Of a DNA stretch of 64,000 bases, positions 29,409 to 38,993 are shown one piece after another. Position numbers and translations under genes: made by a program. Under the pieces are notes generated by a model, which ran no database searches, had not been told where the DNA came from, and was given only the letters and a program-made list of their open reading frames with translations. Each line of letters begins with the position of its first letter. Within the stretch, counting starts at the first letter, position 1. Source of the DNA: Hyphomicrobiales bacterium (lineage in GTDB: Bacteria; Pseudomonadota; Alphaproteobacteria; Rhizobiales; Rhizobiaceae); the NCBI GenBank assembly GCA_900472785.1, contig UCJH01000004.1:1-64000 (forward strand), given 5' to 3'.

Positions 29409-29483
29409 GCGCCCTTCGTCTATCGGTTAGGACACCAGATTTTCATTCTGGGAAGAGGGGTTCGACTCCCCTAGGGCGTACCA
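29409..29483 (+). tRNA. tRNA-Glu (UUC), copy 2
   Basis: Identical over 75 nt to copy 1, with encoded CCA. The duplicated unit includes the promoter, while the 182 bp between the copies have otherwise diverged. Confidence 0.96.
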
Positions 29484-29551
29484 TGGTTCTCTCTGCAAAA
29501 TTGGATATGCAAAGCGGTTTCGCGCAATGCGAAACGTGCATTGTCTGATCG

Positions 29552-31354
29552 TCAAAGCGCTCTTGCAGCATCCAGGACGCGCAGCTGAACCCGACGCGCC
29601 CCCTGCCAGAGATCGGCTGAAATCGAGCCGGCCACATGAACCGCCAGACCGCGCGACGAGAGCAGGAAATCCCCAAGCGGCGTCTCCAGCGCGCGAAAGG
29701 CAATCCCTTCAAGCCGTGAGCCATCCTGCCCCTCGAGGGTCACCTTGACGTGATTGGCGCCCACCTGGCGTGCATCCCGCAACCGATGTCCCGGCAGCGC
29801 AAAGATCGGCTGCGGATGGCCCGAACCATAGGGGCCGGCGAGCTCCAGCTGATCGATCAGCCCCAGATTGGCAGCGGATGCGCCGAGCGCTCCGTCGATC
29901 TTAAGCGTCTGCACCGAGACAAGATCGCGCACCGCCACCTCGCCCTTTTCCTCGAAGAAATGCCGCAACCGACCGAGATTGCTGCGTTCGACGGTCAAAC
30001 CCGCGGCCATGGCATGCCCCCCACCCTTGACGAGCAGGCCATGATCCACGGCCGTTCGCACCAGCTTACCCATGTCGAAGCCGCTGATCGATCGTCCGGA
30101 ACCGGTGCCCCTGCCGTTCGGATCAAAGGCAATGGCAAAGGCCGGTCGCCGGAATTTTTCCTTGATGCGCGCCGCCAGCAGCCCGACGATGCCGGGATGC
30201 CAGTTTTCCCGGGCGGTGACGATAACCGAGGCGTTCTCGCCGGTACCGTATTCCGCCAGAACCTCGGCCTCCGCTTCCGCAAGCATGACGGCCTCCATGG
30301 CCTGACGCTCGCGGTTCAGTTCGTCCAGCCGCTCGGCAATCTGTTCTGCCTCCGCCTGGTCCTCGAGCGTCAGCAACCGGCTACCAAGGGCCGCATCGCC
30401 GATACGACCGCCGGCATTGATGCGCGGGCCGACGAGAAAGCCGAAATGATAGGGTGTCACCGGGCCGCCCAGCCCTGCTTTGCGAAACAGTGCCGAAAGC
30501 CCGGGATTCTGCATGTGCCGCGCGGCGACAAGCCCTTTGACGACATAGGCCCGGTTCAGGCCTTTCAGCGGCACCACGTCGCAGACCGTTGCCAGCGCGA
30601 CGATATCGAGCAGGGCCAAAAGATCGAAACTGCCCGCCCGTCCGTCGCCTTTTTCGCGTAGCAGCCGCAGCGCATTGACGAGGACGAGGAAGACGACGCC
30701 AGCGGCACACAAATGCCCCTGCCCCGACAGGTCGTCCTCACGATTCGGATTGACCAGCGCATGGCACGGCGGCAGCACCGTGCCGACCTGATGATGGTCT
30801 ATCACCACAACGTTGATGCCGCGCTCAGCAGCGACAGCCAATGATTCCTGGCTCGTTGAACCGCAGTCGACCGTCACGATCAGTCGTGCGCCGTTATCGA
30901 TCAACTGGTTGATGGCTGTGGGATTGGGGCCGTAGCCCTCGAATATCCGGTCGGGTATGTAGATTTCGGCATCCAAGCCGAAATGCCGGAGAAACCGGAA
31001 CATCAGCGCGGAAGACGAAGCACCATCGACATCATAGTCGCCGAGGATGGCCGTTCTCTCCCGACGCTCGATCGCCAGAAGCAGCCGTTCCGCTGCCTTG
31101 CGGCAATCCGTCAGCGTGTCCGGATCGGGCATCAGCGACCGCAGCGTCGGATCAAGAAAGGCCACCGCATCGTCCTGTACGACACCGCGCCCGGCCAGAA
31201 CCCGCGCGATCAGATCGGAAAAACCATGGACCTGGCTGATGGCAAGCGCGCGGTTTTGCCCGGCCTGATCGAGCCGCGAGACCCAGCGCTGGCCGGTGAC
31301 CGAACTCTCCACTCCCAGAAAAGCCCGCTGGACCGGATCGACCATTTCACTCAT
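29552..31354 (-). CDS. recJ: Single-strand DNA-specific exonuclease RecJ
   Basis: 600 residues. A 5'-3' single-strand exonuclease used in recombination and mismatch repair. The DHH-family motifs are present: ILGDYDVDGASSSALM near residue 78, VTVDCGS near 136, VVIDHHQ near 158 and the DHHA1-like GGGHAMAAGLTVERS near 449. I chose the ATG at 31354 (MSEMVDPVQRAFLGV) because the upstream in-frame ATG at 31435 would lie in the hom terminator region and adds 27 residues without similarity. hom lies 127 bp upstream on the same strand. Confidence 0.93.
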   Translation of the reverse strand: MSEMVDPVQRAFLGVESSVTGQRWVSRLDQAGQNRALAISQVHGFSDLIARVLAGRGVVQDDAVAFLDPTLRSLMPDPDTLTDCRKAAERLLLAIERRERTAILGDYDVDGASSSALMFRFLRHFGLDAEIYIPDRIFEGYGPNPTAINQLIDNGARLIVTVDCGSTSQESLAVAAERGINVVVIDHHQVGTVLPPCHALVNPNREDDLSGQGHLCAAGVVFLVLVNALRLLREKGDGRAGSFDLLALLDIVALATVCDVVPLKGLNRAYVVKGLVAARHMQNPGLSALFRKAGLGGPVTPYHFGFLVGPRINAGGRIGDAALGSRLLTLEDQAEAEQIAERLDELNRERQAMEAVMLAEAEAEVLAEYGTGENASVIVTARENWHPGIVGLLAARIKEKFRRPAFAIAFDPNGRGTGSGRSISGFDMGKLVRTAVDHGLLVKGGGHAMAAGLTVERSNLGRLRHFFEEKGEVAVRDLVSVQTLKIDGALGASAANLGLIDQLELAGPYGSGHPQPIFALPGHRLRDARQVGANHVKVTLEGQDGSRLEGIAFRALETPLGDFLLSSRGLAVHVAGSISADLWQGARRVQLRVLDAARAL

Positions 31355-31414
31355 CGCATGCGTCCCTTGATCTTGGTCTTTCCCTAGCGCTTTTTCGCAA
31401 GCGACCAAACCCCA

Positions 31415-31453
31415 AAACGAAACGAGCCCCGCCAACGGGATCGCTGGCAGGGC
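31415..31453 (-). terminator. Probable terminator after hom
   Basis: On the minus strand GCCCTGCCA pairs with TGGCGGGGC (9 bp with one G-U, 10-nt loop) and is followed by the T-rich TCGTTTCGTTTTG. It lies 28 bp after the hom stop and so separates hom from recJ. Confidence 0.6.
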
Positions 31454-31481
31454 CGTTGCTCAAGTCAGGCGCGTTTTCGCG

Positions 31482-32804
31482 TCAGGCGACTTTCGGGCGC
31501 TCGATACGGATCACCTGCGGTTCGCCGACGAGGTAGCCCTCGCCCTTGATCGAGGCGACAGCCTTGCGAACCGAATCTTCCATCGTCGCATGGGTGACGA
31601 GGATGATGGTCTGCGGGGCGCTCGTTTCCGTGTGAGTCTTCGAGCGCTGGACGATCGATTCGAGCGAGATCTTGTTCTCTGCCATGCGCGTCGCGATGCT
31701 GGCGAAGACGCCGGCCTTGTCGACGACCGTCAGACGAATGAAATAACCGCCCTCATGGCTCTGGATCTGTGCCCGCGTATAGGGCAGAAGCGCGGTCACC
31801 GGGCGGCCGAAGGCCGGTACCGTCTGAGCACCCGGGCGGCTCTTGGCGATATCGGCGATGTCGCCGAGCACGGCCGAGGCCGTCGCATTGCCGCCGGCAC
31901 CGGGGCCGACCATCAGCAGTTCGCCGAGAATATCGGATTCGATCGCCACCGCATTGGTGACGCCGTCCACCTGTGCGATCACCGAATCGAGCGGCACCAT
32001 GGTCGGATGCACGCGCTGTTCGATACCGCTTTCGGTGCGCTGGGCGACACCGAGAAGCTTGATGCGGTAGCCGAGATCGGCAGCGGCATGAATGTCGTCG
32101 ATCGATATATTGGTGATGCCTTCCAGATAGATGTCATCGGCGGCGATCGCCGTTCCGAAGGCGAGGCTCGTGAGGATCGACAGCTTGTGGGCGGTATCGT
32201 TGCCTTCGATGTCGAAAGCCGGATCGGCTTCCGCATAACCCAGCCGCTGCGCTTCCTTGAGACAGGCCTCGAAGGACAGGCCTTCCTTTTCCATCTTGGT
32301 CAGGATGTAGTTGCAGGTGCCGTTCATGATGCCGTAGACGCGCGAGATCGTGTTGCCGGTCAGCGATTCCCTCAGCGCCTTGATCACCGGAATGCCGCCG
32401 GCAACCGCCGCTTCGTAGTTCAGGAGCGCGCCATGCGCCTCGGCGATTCCGGCAAGTTCGATGCCGTGCGCCGCCAACAGCGCCTTGTTGGCGGTAACCA
32501 CATGCACGCCGCGCGACAGGGCAGCCTTCACGGACGCGTAGGCTGGGTTGCCTGCCCCGCCCATCAGCTCGACGAAGACGTCGATTTCGGCCTCTGCCGC
32601 CATAGACGTGGCATCTGAGAACCATGTGAGCGTGGAAAGGTCGATGCCGCGATCACGGGTTTTGTCGCGAGCCGTAACGGCGACGACTTCGATCGGCCGG
32701 CCACAGGTCGTCGCCAGCATGTCGCGGCGATCGTCAAGGATACGGACCAGCGCGGCACCGACGGTTCCCAAGCCCGCAATGCCGATTTTAAGGGCATCTG
32801 CCAT
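31482..32804 (-). CDS. hom: Homoserine dehydrogenase
   Basis: 440 residues. Reduces aspartate semialdehyde to homoserine on the way to threonine and methionine. NAD(P) fold IGIAGLGTVGAALVRIL at the N terminus, NKALLAAHG near 107, NGTCNYILTKMEKEG near 171, the catalytic GIEGNDTAHKLSIL-like segment (FDIEGNDTAHKLSILTSLAF) near 205, and a C-terminal ACT domain (about 350-430, IRLTVVDKAGVFASIATRMA). The ATG at 32804 has AGGAAATTGCAT before it; an upstream in-frame ATG lacks one. The aminotransferase gene lies 83 bp upstream. Confidence 0.95.
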   Translation of the reverse strand: MADALKIGIAGLGTVGAALVRILDDRRDMLATTCGRPIEVVAVTARDKTRDRGIDLSTLTWFSDATSMAAEAEIDVFVELMGGAGNPAYASVKAALSRGVHVVTANKALLAAHGIELAGIAEAHGALLNYEAAVAGGIPVIKALRESLTGNTISRVYGIMNGTCNYILTKMEKEGLSFEACLKEAQRLGYAEADPAFDIEGNDTAHKLSILTSLAFGTAIAADDIYLEGITNISIDDIHAAADLGYRIKLLGVAQRTESGIEQRVHPTMVPLDSVIAQVDGVTNAVAIESDILGELLMVGPGAGGNATASAVLGDIADIAKSRPGAQTVPAFGRPVTALLPYTRAQIQSHEGGYFIRLTVVDKAGVFASIATRMAENKISLESIVQRSKTHTETSAPQTIILVTHATMEDSVRKAVASIKGEGYLVGEPQVIRIERPKVA

Positions 32805-32887
32805 ATGCAATTTCCTAACAGTGAGAGAGCGCTCCGCCTGAAACGGCGGAGCATTTTTCCGCAAAGATGACGGGAGGAAGCCCGGTC

Positions 32888-34105
32888 CTAGCGATGAGCG
32901 TTCAGCGAGATGACGTTGTGCAACGTATCGTCGGCTGTCGAGAGAAACTTCTTGATACTGCGCGCTGCCTGGCGGATGCGATGCTCGTTTTCGACCAGGG
33001 CCAGGCGGACATAATCGTCACCCATTTCGCCGAAACCGATACCCGGCGCCACCGCCACGTCGGCCTTCTCGACCAGCAACTTGGAAAACTCCAGCGAACC
33101 GAGATGGCGGAATTTTTCCGGGATCTTTGCCCAGGCAAACATTGTCGCGGCCGGAGGCGGCACTTCGAAGCCGGCCTTGCCGAAGCTGTCGACCATCACG
33201 TCGCGGCGGCGCTTGTAGATGTTGCGCACCTCGGCGATATCGGACCCGTCGCCGTTCAGCGCATGCGTCGCCGCCACCTGGATCGGCGTAAAAGCGCCAT
33301 AGTCGAGATAGGACTTGACCCGTGTCAGGGCCGCGATCAGGCGTTCGTTGCCGACGGCAAAGCCCATGCGCCAGCCCGGCATGGAAAATGTCTTCGACAT
33401 CGAGGTGAATTCGACGGTGTTGTCGATGGCGCCCGGAACTTCAAGAACTGACGGAGGCGGATTTCCGTCGAAATAAATCTCGGAATAGGCGAGATCCGAC
33501 AGGATGACGATGTCGTGCTTCTTCGCGAAGGCAACGACTTCCTTGTAGAAATCGAGCGTCGCGACATGCGCCGTCGGGTTTGAAGGGTAGTTGATGATCA
33601 GCGCGATCGGCTTCGGGATCGAGTGGCGGATCGCCCGCTCCAGCGGCGGGAAGAAGGTGTCGTCCGGCTCGACCGAAATCGAACGGATGACGCCGCCGGT
33701 CATCAGGAAGCCGAAGGCATGGATCGGATAGGTCGGATTCGGGCAGAGGATCACGTCGCCCGGCGCGGTGATCGCCTGCGCCATGTTGGCAAAACCTTCC
33801 TTGGAGCCGAGCGTTGCGACGACCTGCGTATCGGGATTGAGCTTGACGTTGAAGCGGCGGGCATAATAGGCGGCCTGAGCGCGACGAAGACCGGGAATAC
33901 CCTTGGAGGAGGAGTAGCGATGGGTGCGCGGATCCTGAACGGCTTCGCACAGCTTGTCGACGATCGACTGCGGCGTTGGAAGATCTGGATTGCCCATGCC
34001 GAGATCGATGATGTCCGCTCCGCCCGCTCGCGCGCTTGCTTTCAAACGGTTGACCTGTTCGAAAACGTAAGGCGGCAGACGCCGGACTTTGTGAAACTCT
34101 TCCAT
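32888..34105 (-). CDS. PLP-dependent aminotransferase (AlaC / LL-DAP aminotransferase type)
   Basis: 405-residue fold-type I class I/II aminotransferase. DLGMGNPDLPTPQSIVDKL near residue 37, INYPSNPTAHVA near 174, and the PLP lysine in SMSKTFSMPGWRMGF near 240. Rhizobial proteins of this type next to hom are annotated as AlaC-like or LL-diaminopimelate aminotransferase; I cannot separate these by eye. Start: ATG at 34105 with GAGGTTTAGAG before it. Its position before hom suggests a role in aspartate-family or alanine metabolism. Confidence 0.88.
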   Translation of the reverse strand: MEEFHKVRRLPPYVFEQVNRLKASARAGGADIIDLGMGNPDLPTPQSIVDKLCEAVQDPRTHRYSSSKGIPGLRRAQAAYYARRFNVKLNPDTQVVATLGSKEGFANMAQAITAPGDVILCPNPTYPIHAFGFLMTGGVIRSISVEPDDTFFPPLERAIRHSIPKPIALIINYPSNPTAHVATLDFYKEVVAFAKKHDIVILSDLAYSEIYFDGNPPPSVLEVPGAIDNTVEFTSMSKTFSMPGWRMGFAVGNERLIAALTRVKSYLDYGAFTPIQVAATHALNGDGSDIAEVRNIYKRRRDVMVDSFGKAGFEVPPPAATMFAWAKIPEKFRHLGSLEFSKLLVEKADVAVAPGIGFGEMGDDYVRLALVENEHRIRQAARSIKKFLSTADDTLHNVISLNAHR

Positions 34106-34231
34106 CTCTAAACCTCGTCTTGCGCGGTCTCCATGCCCTTGAGAATCATGCGTGCAAGGAGAAGCGCGCGGTGCAATCAGGCCCACGCGGCCACGAAACG
34201 CTTTGCGTCCAATTCAGTCGAAACGCAAGTG

Positions 34232-34594
34232 CTAATTCTGTATCTGCTTCAGGGTGTCGGTGCCGTGATTGGCCGCCAGCGCCCTGAGTTCCTCGAGCCG
34301 GCGCTGATACTCGGCCTCCGAAATCGCTCCGGAGGCGCGCGCCGAACTCAAAGCCGTCAAGTGGGACTGAAGACCGGCCGCCTCGTCATTGCTCATCTGC
34401 GCCGTTGCCGCCGGCAACTGTCCTTCGATCACCGGATAGACATCTCTGTTGACGGGACGCGTCATCGTCGCCGCATAGACGGAAGGCTGCTGATCGGAGG
34501 ATGTAGAACTGCAGCCGCCGGCCATCAGCGAAAGGCCTGCCAGTCCCGAAGCCGTCATGATCCGGATCACCGCTGATTTCCCCGTCCTGTTCAT
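34232..34594 (-). CDS. Small lipoprotein with SHOCT-like C-terminal motif
   Basis: 120 residues. The lipoprotein signal (ASGLAGLSLMAGGC, Cys28) is followed by a Ser/Thr-rich linker and a C-terminal helix pair, ASGAISEAEYQRRLEELRAL, resembling the SHOCT motif found at protein ends. The function is unknown. An ATG 6 bp upstream is also possible, but AGGGATGG is better spaced for the Met at 34594. A much longer in-frame extension through phaC on the other strand is rejected. Confidence 0.65.
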   Translation of the reverse strand: MNRTGKSAVIRIMTASGLAGLSLMAGGCSSTSSDQQPSVYAATMTRPVNRDVYPVIEGQLPAATAQMSNDEAAGLQSHLTALSSARASGAISEAEYQRRLEELRALAANHGTDTLKQIQN

Positions 34595-34738
34595 CGCCAT
34601 CCCTGCTGATCCCCTGAATTCCATCGCATGCCGCAACCGCCGGATACCAGACCCAAACCAACATGCGCTGGCACTTGTAATCATTTTAAGGCAGAATGTA
34701 AAAAGACAAAACAAACAAGATACTGTGGAGGAAACCGG

Positions 34739-36592
34739 GTGGCAGAAGACAGAAAGGCCGACGGCCAGACCGGCAAAACGGCCGATGGCTTTGGCAGCTT
34801 CGACCCGAAATCCGTCGAACCCTATATCGTCAAGGATCCGGAAGCCTTCGCCGTCAATCTTGCCCGGACCGTCGAGCAACTCGGCAAGGCTGCCTCCGCG
34901 TGGCTTGCTCCTCGCGAAAGCGGCGAAAAGACCGACATGGTCGCGGAACCGGTCGTCGATATGGTCAAGACACTCTCGAAAGTATCTGAATACTGGCTGT
35001 CGGACCCTCGCCGCACGCTGGAGGCACAAACCTATCTGCTCGGCAGCTATTTCTCGATCTGGTCGCGGACGCTGCAGAAGATGAACGGCGAAACCGTCGC
35101 CGACCCGGCCGACGTGCCGCGCAACGACAAGCGATTCTCCGACGAGGACTGGGTGAAGAACCCATTCTTCGACTTCCTTAGGCAGGCCTATTTCGTGACG
35201 GCGAGCTGGGGCGACAAGATGGTCCGCGATGCCGAGGGGCTGGATGAGCACACCCGCCATAAGGCAGCCTTCTACGTCCGGCAGATTTCCAGCGCGCTGT
35301 CGCCGGCGAATTTCGTCACGACCAACCCACAGCTCTACCGGGAAACGGTCGCCTCCAGCGGCGCCAATCTCGTCAAGGGCATGCAGATGCTGGCGGAGGA
35401 CATCGTCGCTGGCAAAGGCGACCTGCGCCTGCGCCAGACGGACACCAGCAAATTTGCAGTCGGCGAAAACATCGCGATTACGCCGGGCAAGGTCATCGCC
35501 CAGAGCGATGTCTGCCAGATCATTCAATACGATGCGTCGACGGAGACCGTCCTCAAGCGGCCGCTGCTGATTTGTCCACCCTGGATCAACAAGTTCTACG
35601 TGCTCGACCTCAATCCGCAGAAGTCCTTCATCAAATGGGCAGTGGATCAGGGCCAGACGGTCTTCGTGATTTCCTGGGTCAACCCGGATGAACGTCATGC
35701 CAACAAGGATTGGGAAGCCTACGCCCGTGAAGGCATAGGCTTTGCGCTTGATACGATAAAGTCAGCGACCGGCGAGGAAGAGGTCAACGCTATCGGCTAT
35801 TGCGTCGGCGGAACCCTGCTGGCCGCCACGCTTGCCCTCCATGCGCAAGAAGGCGACAAACGCATCCGCTCGGCAACGCTGTTCACCACGCAGGTCGATT
35901 TTGCCCATGCGGGCGACCTGAAAGTCTTCGTCGACGAGGACCAGATCGCGCAGATCGAAGCCGGCATGAAGGCAACGGGTTATCTCGACGGATCGAAGAT
36001 GGCCACTGCCTTCAACATGCTGCGTGCCTCGGACCTGATCTGGCCCTATTTCGTCAACAACTACCTGAAGGGGCAGGATCCCATGCCCTTCGACCTGCTC
36101 TACTGGAACTCGGATTCCACCCGAATGCCGGCTGCCAACCATTCCTTCTACCTGCGCAACTGCTACCTCGAGAACAATCTGACCAAAGGCAAAATGACGC
36201 TCGCCGGACGGACGGTTTCGCTGAAGGATGTCACCATCCCGATCTACAATCTGGCTGCCAAGGAAGACCATATCGCCCCCGCAAAATCCGTCTTCGTCGG
36301 CAGCCAGTTCTTCGGCGGAGACGTCACCTATGTGATGGCCGGTTCCGGCCACATCGCCGGCGTCGTCAATCCGCCGGACAAGGGCAAATATCAGTTCTGG
36401 ACCGGTGGTAAGCCGCAAGGCACGTTCGAGGATTGGGTCAAGGCCGCAAGCGAAACGCCGGGCTCCTGGTGGCCGAATTGGCAGGCGTGGATCGAGAACC
36501 TCGACGGCGCGCGGGTCCCCGCCCGCAAGACCGGCGGCCGGCTGAATTCGCTCGAGGAGGCGCCTGGCTCCTACGTTCGCGCCCGCGCCTGA
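34739..36592 (+). CDS. phaC: Class I poly(3-hydroxyalkanoate) synthase
   Basis: 617 residues. Polymerises hydroxyacyl-CoA into PHA at the granule surface. The lipase-like box GYCVGG places the catalytic Cys at about residue 355; the Asp (LAAKEDHIAP region) and His (GSGHIAGVVNPP) of the triad follow. The N-terminal PhaC_N region (about 60-230) includes NFVTTNPQLYRETVASSGAN. The start is a GTG with GGAGGAAACCGG before it; an upstream ATG at 34628 adds 37 residues of poor quality. The size fits class I enzymes. Confidence 0.93.
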   Translation: MAEDRKADGQTGKTADGFGSFDPKSVEPYIVKDPEAFAVNLARTVEQLGKAASAWLAPRESGEKTDMVAEPVVDMVKTLSKVSEYWLSDPRRTLEAQTYLLGSYFSIWSRTLQKMNGETVADPADVPRNDKRFSDEDWVKNPFFDFLRQAYFVTASWGDKMVRDAEGLDEHTRHKAAFYVRQISSALSPANFVTTNPQLYRETVASSGANLVKGMQMLAEDIVAGKGDLRLRQTDTSKFAVGENIAITPGKVIAQSDVCQIIQYDASTETVLKRPLLICPPWINKFYVLDLNPQKSFIKWAVDQGQTVFVISWVNPDERHANKDWEAYAREGIGFALDTIKSATGEEEVNAIGYCVGGTLLAATLALHAQEGDKRIRSATLFTTQVDFAHAGDLKVFVDEDQIAQIEAGMKATGYLDGSKMATAFNMLRASDLIWPYFVNNYLKGQDPMPFDLLYWNSDSTRMPAANHSFYLRNCYLENNLTKGKMTLAGRTVSLKDVTIPIYNLAAKEDHIAPAKSVFVGSQFFGGDVTYVMAGSGHIAGVVNPPDKGKYQFWTGGKPQGTFEDWVKAASETPGSWWPNWQAWIENLDGARVPARKTGGRLNSLEEAPGSYVRARA

Positions 36593-36607
36593 CGATGCTG
36601 CCCGCGC

Positions 36608-37327
36608 ATGATCTTTGAGACGCCATTGGTGCCGGCCACGCTTGTGCAACGCTACAAGCGTTTCCTGTTCGACGCCGTTCTGGACGACGGTAGCGCGATC
36701 ACCGGCTTTTGTCCCAATACCGGTTCCATGCGCGGATTGACTGCGCCCGGATCCCGCATATGGCTGTCCATGCACGACAGTCTGACACGCAAACACCGGT
36801 ATATGTTGGAACTCGTCCGTGTGGGCGATACGATTGTCGGTATCAACACAGGCTTGCCGAACCGGATTGCCGAGGAAGCGATCAGGCTCGGACAGGTCGG
36901 TGATCTGGGTACCTATGCCTCTCTGAAGCGCGAGCAGAAATACGGCCGCAATTCGCGTATCGACATGCTGTTGTCCGATGCAGGAAAAGGTCTCGCCTAC
37001 GTCGAGGTCAAGAACGTGCATTTCAGCCGCACGCAGGGTCTTGCGGAGTTTCCCGACAGCCCGACGGCACGCGGGGCCAAGCATCTGGAAGAACTCGGCG
37101 ACATGGTGGACGCCGGCCATCGCGGCATCATGCTCTACCTCATCCAGCGCAGCGATTGCGACGTCTTCCGCGTCTGCGACGATCTCGATCCCGTCTATGC
37201 CAGGGCATTCCGCAGGGCGATGACCCGTGGCGTCGAGGCATTTGCAATAAAATGCCGGATTTCGCCGCAGCAAATTGCCCCGGACGGCCTGATCGCGATG
37301 GACGAACCCGCCTTTGCTGATCTATGA
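36608..37327 (+). CDS. sfsA: SfsA family protein (DNA/RNA nuclease SfsA)
   Basis: 239 residues: an OB-like N-terminal part ([40 protein letters not shown]) and a PD-(D/E)XK-like C-terminal core ([50 protein letters not shown]). E. coli SfsA was first seen as a sugar-fermentation stimulator, and homologues show nuclease features. It starts 15 bp after phaC and is followed after 30 bp by map, suggesting a phaC-sfsA-map-radC run. Confidence 0.9.
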   Translation: MIFETPLVPATLVQRYKRFLFDAVLDDGSAITGFCPNTGSMRGLTAPGSRIWLSMHDSLTRKHRYMLELVRVGDTIVGINTGLPNRIAEEAIRLGQVGDLGTYASLKREQKYGRNSRIDMLLSDAGKGLAYVEVKNVHFSRTQGLAEFPDSPTARGAKHLEELGDMVDAGHRGIMLYLIQRSDCDVFRVCDDLDPVYARAFRRAMTRGVEAFAIKCRISPQQIAPDGLIAMDEPAFADL

Positions 37328-37357
37328 CAATTGGCAAAGACAACTGAAAGTTCTGCA

Positions 37358-38182
37358 ATGGTGACCTATATCGAGGCGTCCGCCGCTCCTCTCAAGAACA
37401 CCGGCGTCATCCGCCTCTACAAGACGGAAGACTTCGAGGGCTTGCGGCGCGCCTGCCAGTTGACGGCCCGCTGCCTTGATGAGCTTGCCCCGCGCGTCAA
37501 GCCGGGCGTGACCACGGACGAGATCGACCGCTTCGTCTTCGACTTCGGAATGGATCACGGCGCCCTGCCCGCGACGCTCAACTATCGCGGCTATACTAAA
37601 TCCTCCTGCACCTCGATCAACCATGTGGTGTGCCACGGCATCCCGGACGACAAGCCGCTGCGCGAAGGCGATATCGTCAATATCGACGTCACCTACATCA
37701 TCGACGGGTGGCATGGCGATTCCAGCCGCATGTATCCGGTCGGCACGATCAAACGCGCCGCTGAACGGCTGCTCGAGGTGACCCATGAATGCCTGATGCG
37801 CGGCATTGCGGCAGTCAGGCCCGGCGTGCGGACCGGCGCGATCGGCCAGGCGATCCAGACATATGCCGAGGCGGAGCGCTGTTCGGTCGTCCGCGACTTC
37901 TGCGGCCATGGGGTCGGCCGGTTGTTTCATGATGCCCCGAATATTCTGCATTACGGTCGCGACAACGAAGGGCCGGAGATGCGCGAAGGCATGATCTTCA
38001 CCATCGAGCCAATGATCAATCTCGGCCGCCCGCATGTGAAGGTATTGCAGGACGGCTGGACAGCGGTGACGCGCGACCGGTCTCTGTCGGCGCAATATGA
38101 GCACACGGTCGCGGTGACGGCCGATGGCTATGAGATCTTCACCCTCTCTCCGGGCGGTCTCGACCGCCCCGGTCTTGCTTGA
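37358..38182 (+). CDS. map: Type I methionine aminopeptidase
   Basis: 274 residues. Removes the initiator Met from nascent proteins. The five metal ligands are visible: D and D in [21 protein letters not shown] in [15 protein letters not shown] in [10 protein letters not shown] and E in [10 protein letters not shown] chose the ATG at 37358 ([16 protein letters not shown]); an ATG 27 bp earlier is in frame but atypical. radC follows after 7 bp. Confidence 0.94.
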   Translation: MVTYIEASAAPLKNTGVIRLYKTEDFEGLRRACQLTARCLDELAPRVKPGVTTDEIDRFVFDFGMDHGALPATLNYRGYTKSSCTSINHVVCHGIPDDKPLREGDIVNIDVTYIIDGWHGDSSRMYPVGTIKRAAERLLEVTHECLMRGIAAVRPGVRTGAIGQAIQTYAEAERCSVVRDFCGHGVGRLFHDAPNILHYGRDNEGPEMREGMIFTIEPMINLGRPHVKVLQDGWTAVTRDRSLSAQYEHTVAVTADGYEIFTLSPGGLDRPGLA

Positions 38183-38189
38183 GGATTTC

Positions 38190-38981
38190 ATGACGAAGCC
38201 CCCCTCCACTCCCGATGGCGAGATTGCGCAACCGGCGGACGAGAGGGGGTTTTTCGCGGAACAGCAGCCGAAACGCCTCAACCTCGACGCTCCTGCAAAA
38301 CCAGCGGATGACGCCCACTACCATGGTCATCGCGAACGGCTGCGCACCCGCTATCGCGACAATGGCGACACGGCGCTGGCCGACTACGAAATTCTGGAAC
38401 TGCTGCTGTTCAGGCTGATCCCTCGCCGCGACACCAAGCCGATCGCCAAGGCGCTGCTCGACCGGTTCGGCACGCTGGCCGGCGTCTTCGGCGCACCGCC
38501 GGCCCTGTTGCAGGAGGTCAAGGGTATCGGCGAGGCCGTGGCGCTCGATCTGAAGCTGGTGGCGACCGTCGCACACCGCACTCTGAAGAGCGAATTGAAG
38601 GGCAAGCAGGTGCTCGCCTCCTGGTCATCCGTCATCGAATATTGCCATGCGGCGATGGCGCATGAGGCGCGCGAACAATTCCGCATCCTCTTTCTCGACA
38701 AGCGCAACGCCCTGATTGCCGACGAAGTGCAGCAGACGGGAACCGTCGACCATACGCCGGTCTACCCGCGCGAGGTGGTGAAACGCGCGCTGGAACTATC
38801 CGCCACGGCGCTGATTCTCGTCCACAACCATCCGTCCGGCGACCCGACGCCATCCCGCGCCGATATCGAGATGACTAAGATGATCATCGACACCGCCAAG
38901 CCGCTCGGCATTACCGTCCACGACCACATCATCATCGGCAAGGACGGTCACGCCAGCCTCAAGGGGTTGAGGCTGATCTGA
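38190..38981 (+). CDS. radC: RadC family JAMM protein
   Basis: 263 residues. An N-terminal HhH region ([34 protein letters not shown]) is followed by the JAMM/MPN+ metal site E...[14 protein letters not shown] near residue 213. RadC proteins lack a proven repair role and are thought to be DNA-associated metallo-enzymes. Start: ATG at 38190, 7 bp after map, with GAGGATTTC before it. It converges with corA across a 12-bp gap. Confidence 0.92.
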   Translation: MTKPPSTPDGEIAQPADERGFFAEQQPKRLNLDAPAKPADDAHYHGHRERLRTRYRDNGDTALADYEILELLLFRLIPRRDTKPIAKALLDRFGTLAGVFGAPPALLQEVKGIGEAVALDLKLVATVAHRTLKSELKGKQVLASWSSVIEYCHAAMAHEAREQFRILFLDKRNALIADEVQQTGTVDHTPVYPREVVKRALELSATALILVHNHPSGDPTPSRADIEMTKMIIDTAKPLGITVHDHIIIGKDGHASLKGLRLI

Positions 38982-38993
38982 CGACGCGATGTT

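Noticed and set aside
34232-35698. 488-codon minus-strand frame running through phaC
   Set aside because: It lies opposite a well-supported phaC; only its last 120 residues, outside phaC, look like a protein (the lipoprotein at 34232-34594).
35762-37273. 503-codon minus-strand frame opposite phaC and sfsA
   Set aside because: Composition (Arg/His/Gly/Asp-rich, no domain) is that of the complement of GC-rich genes; both + genes have clear motifs.
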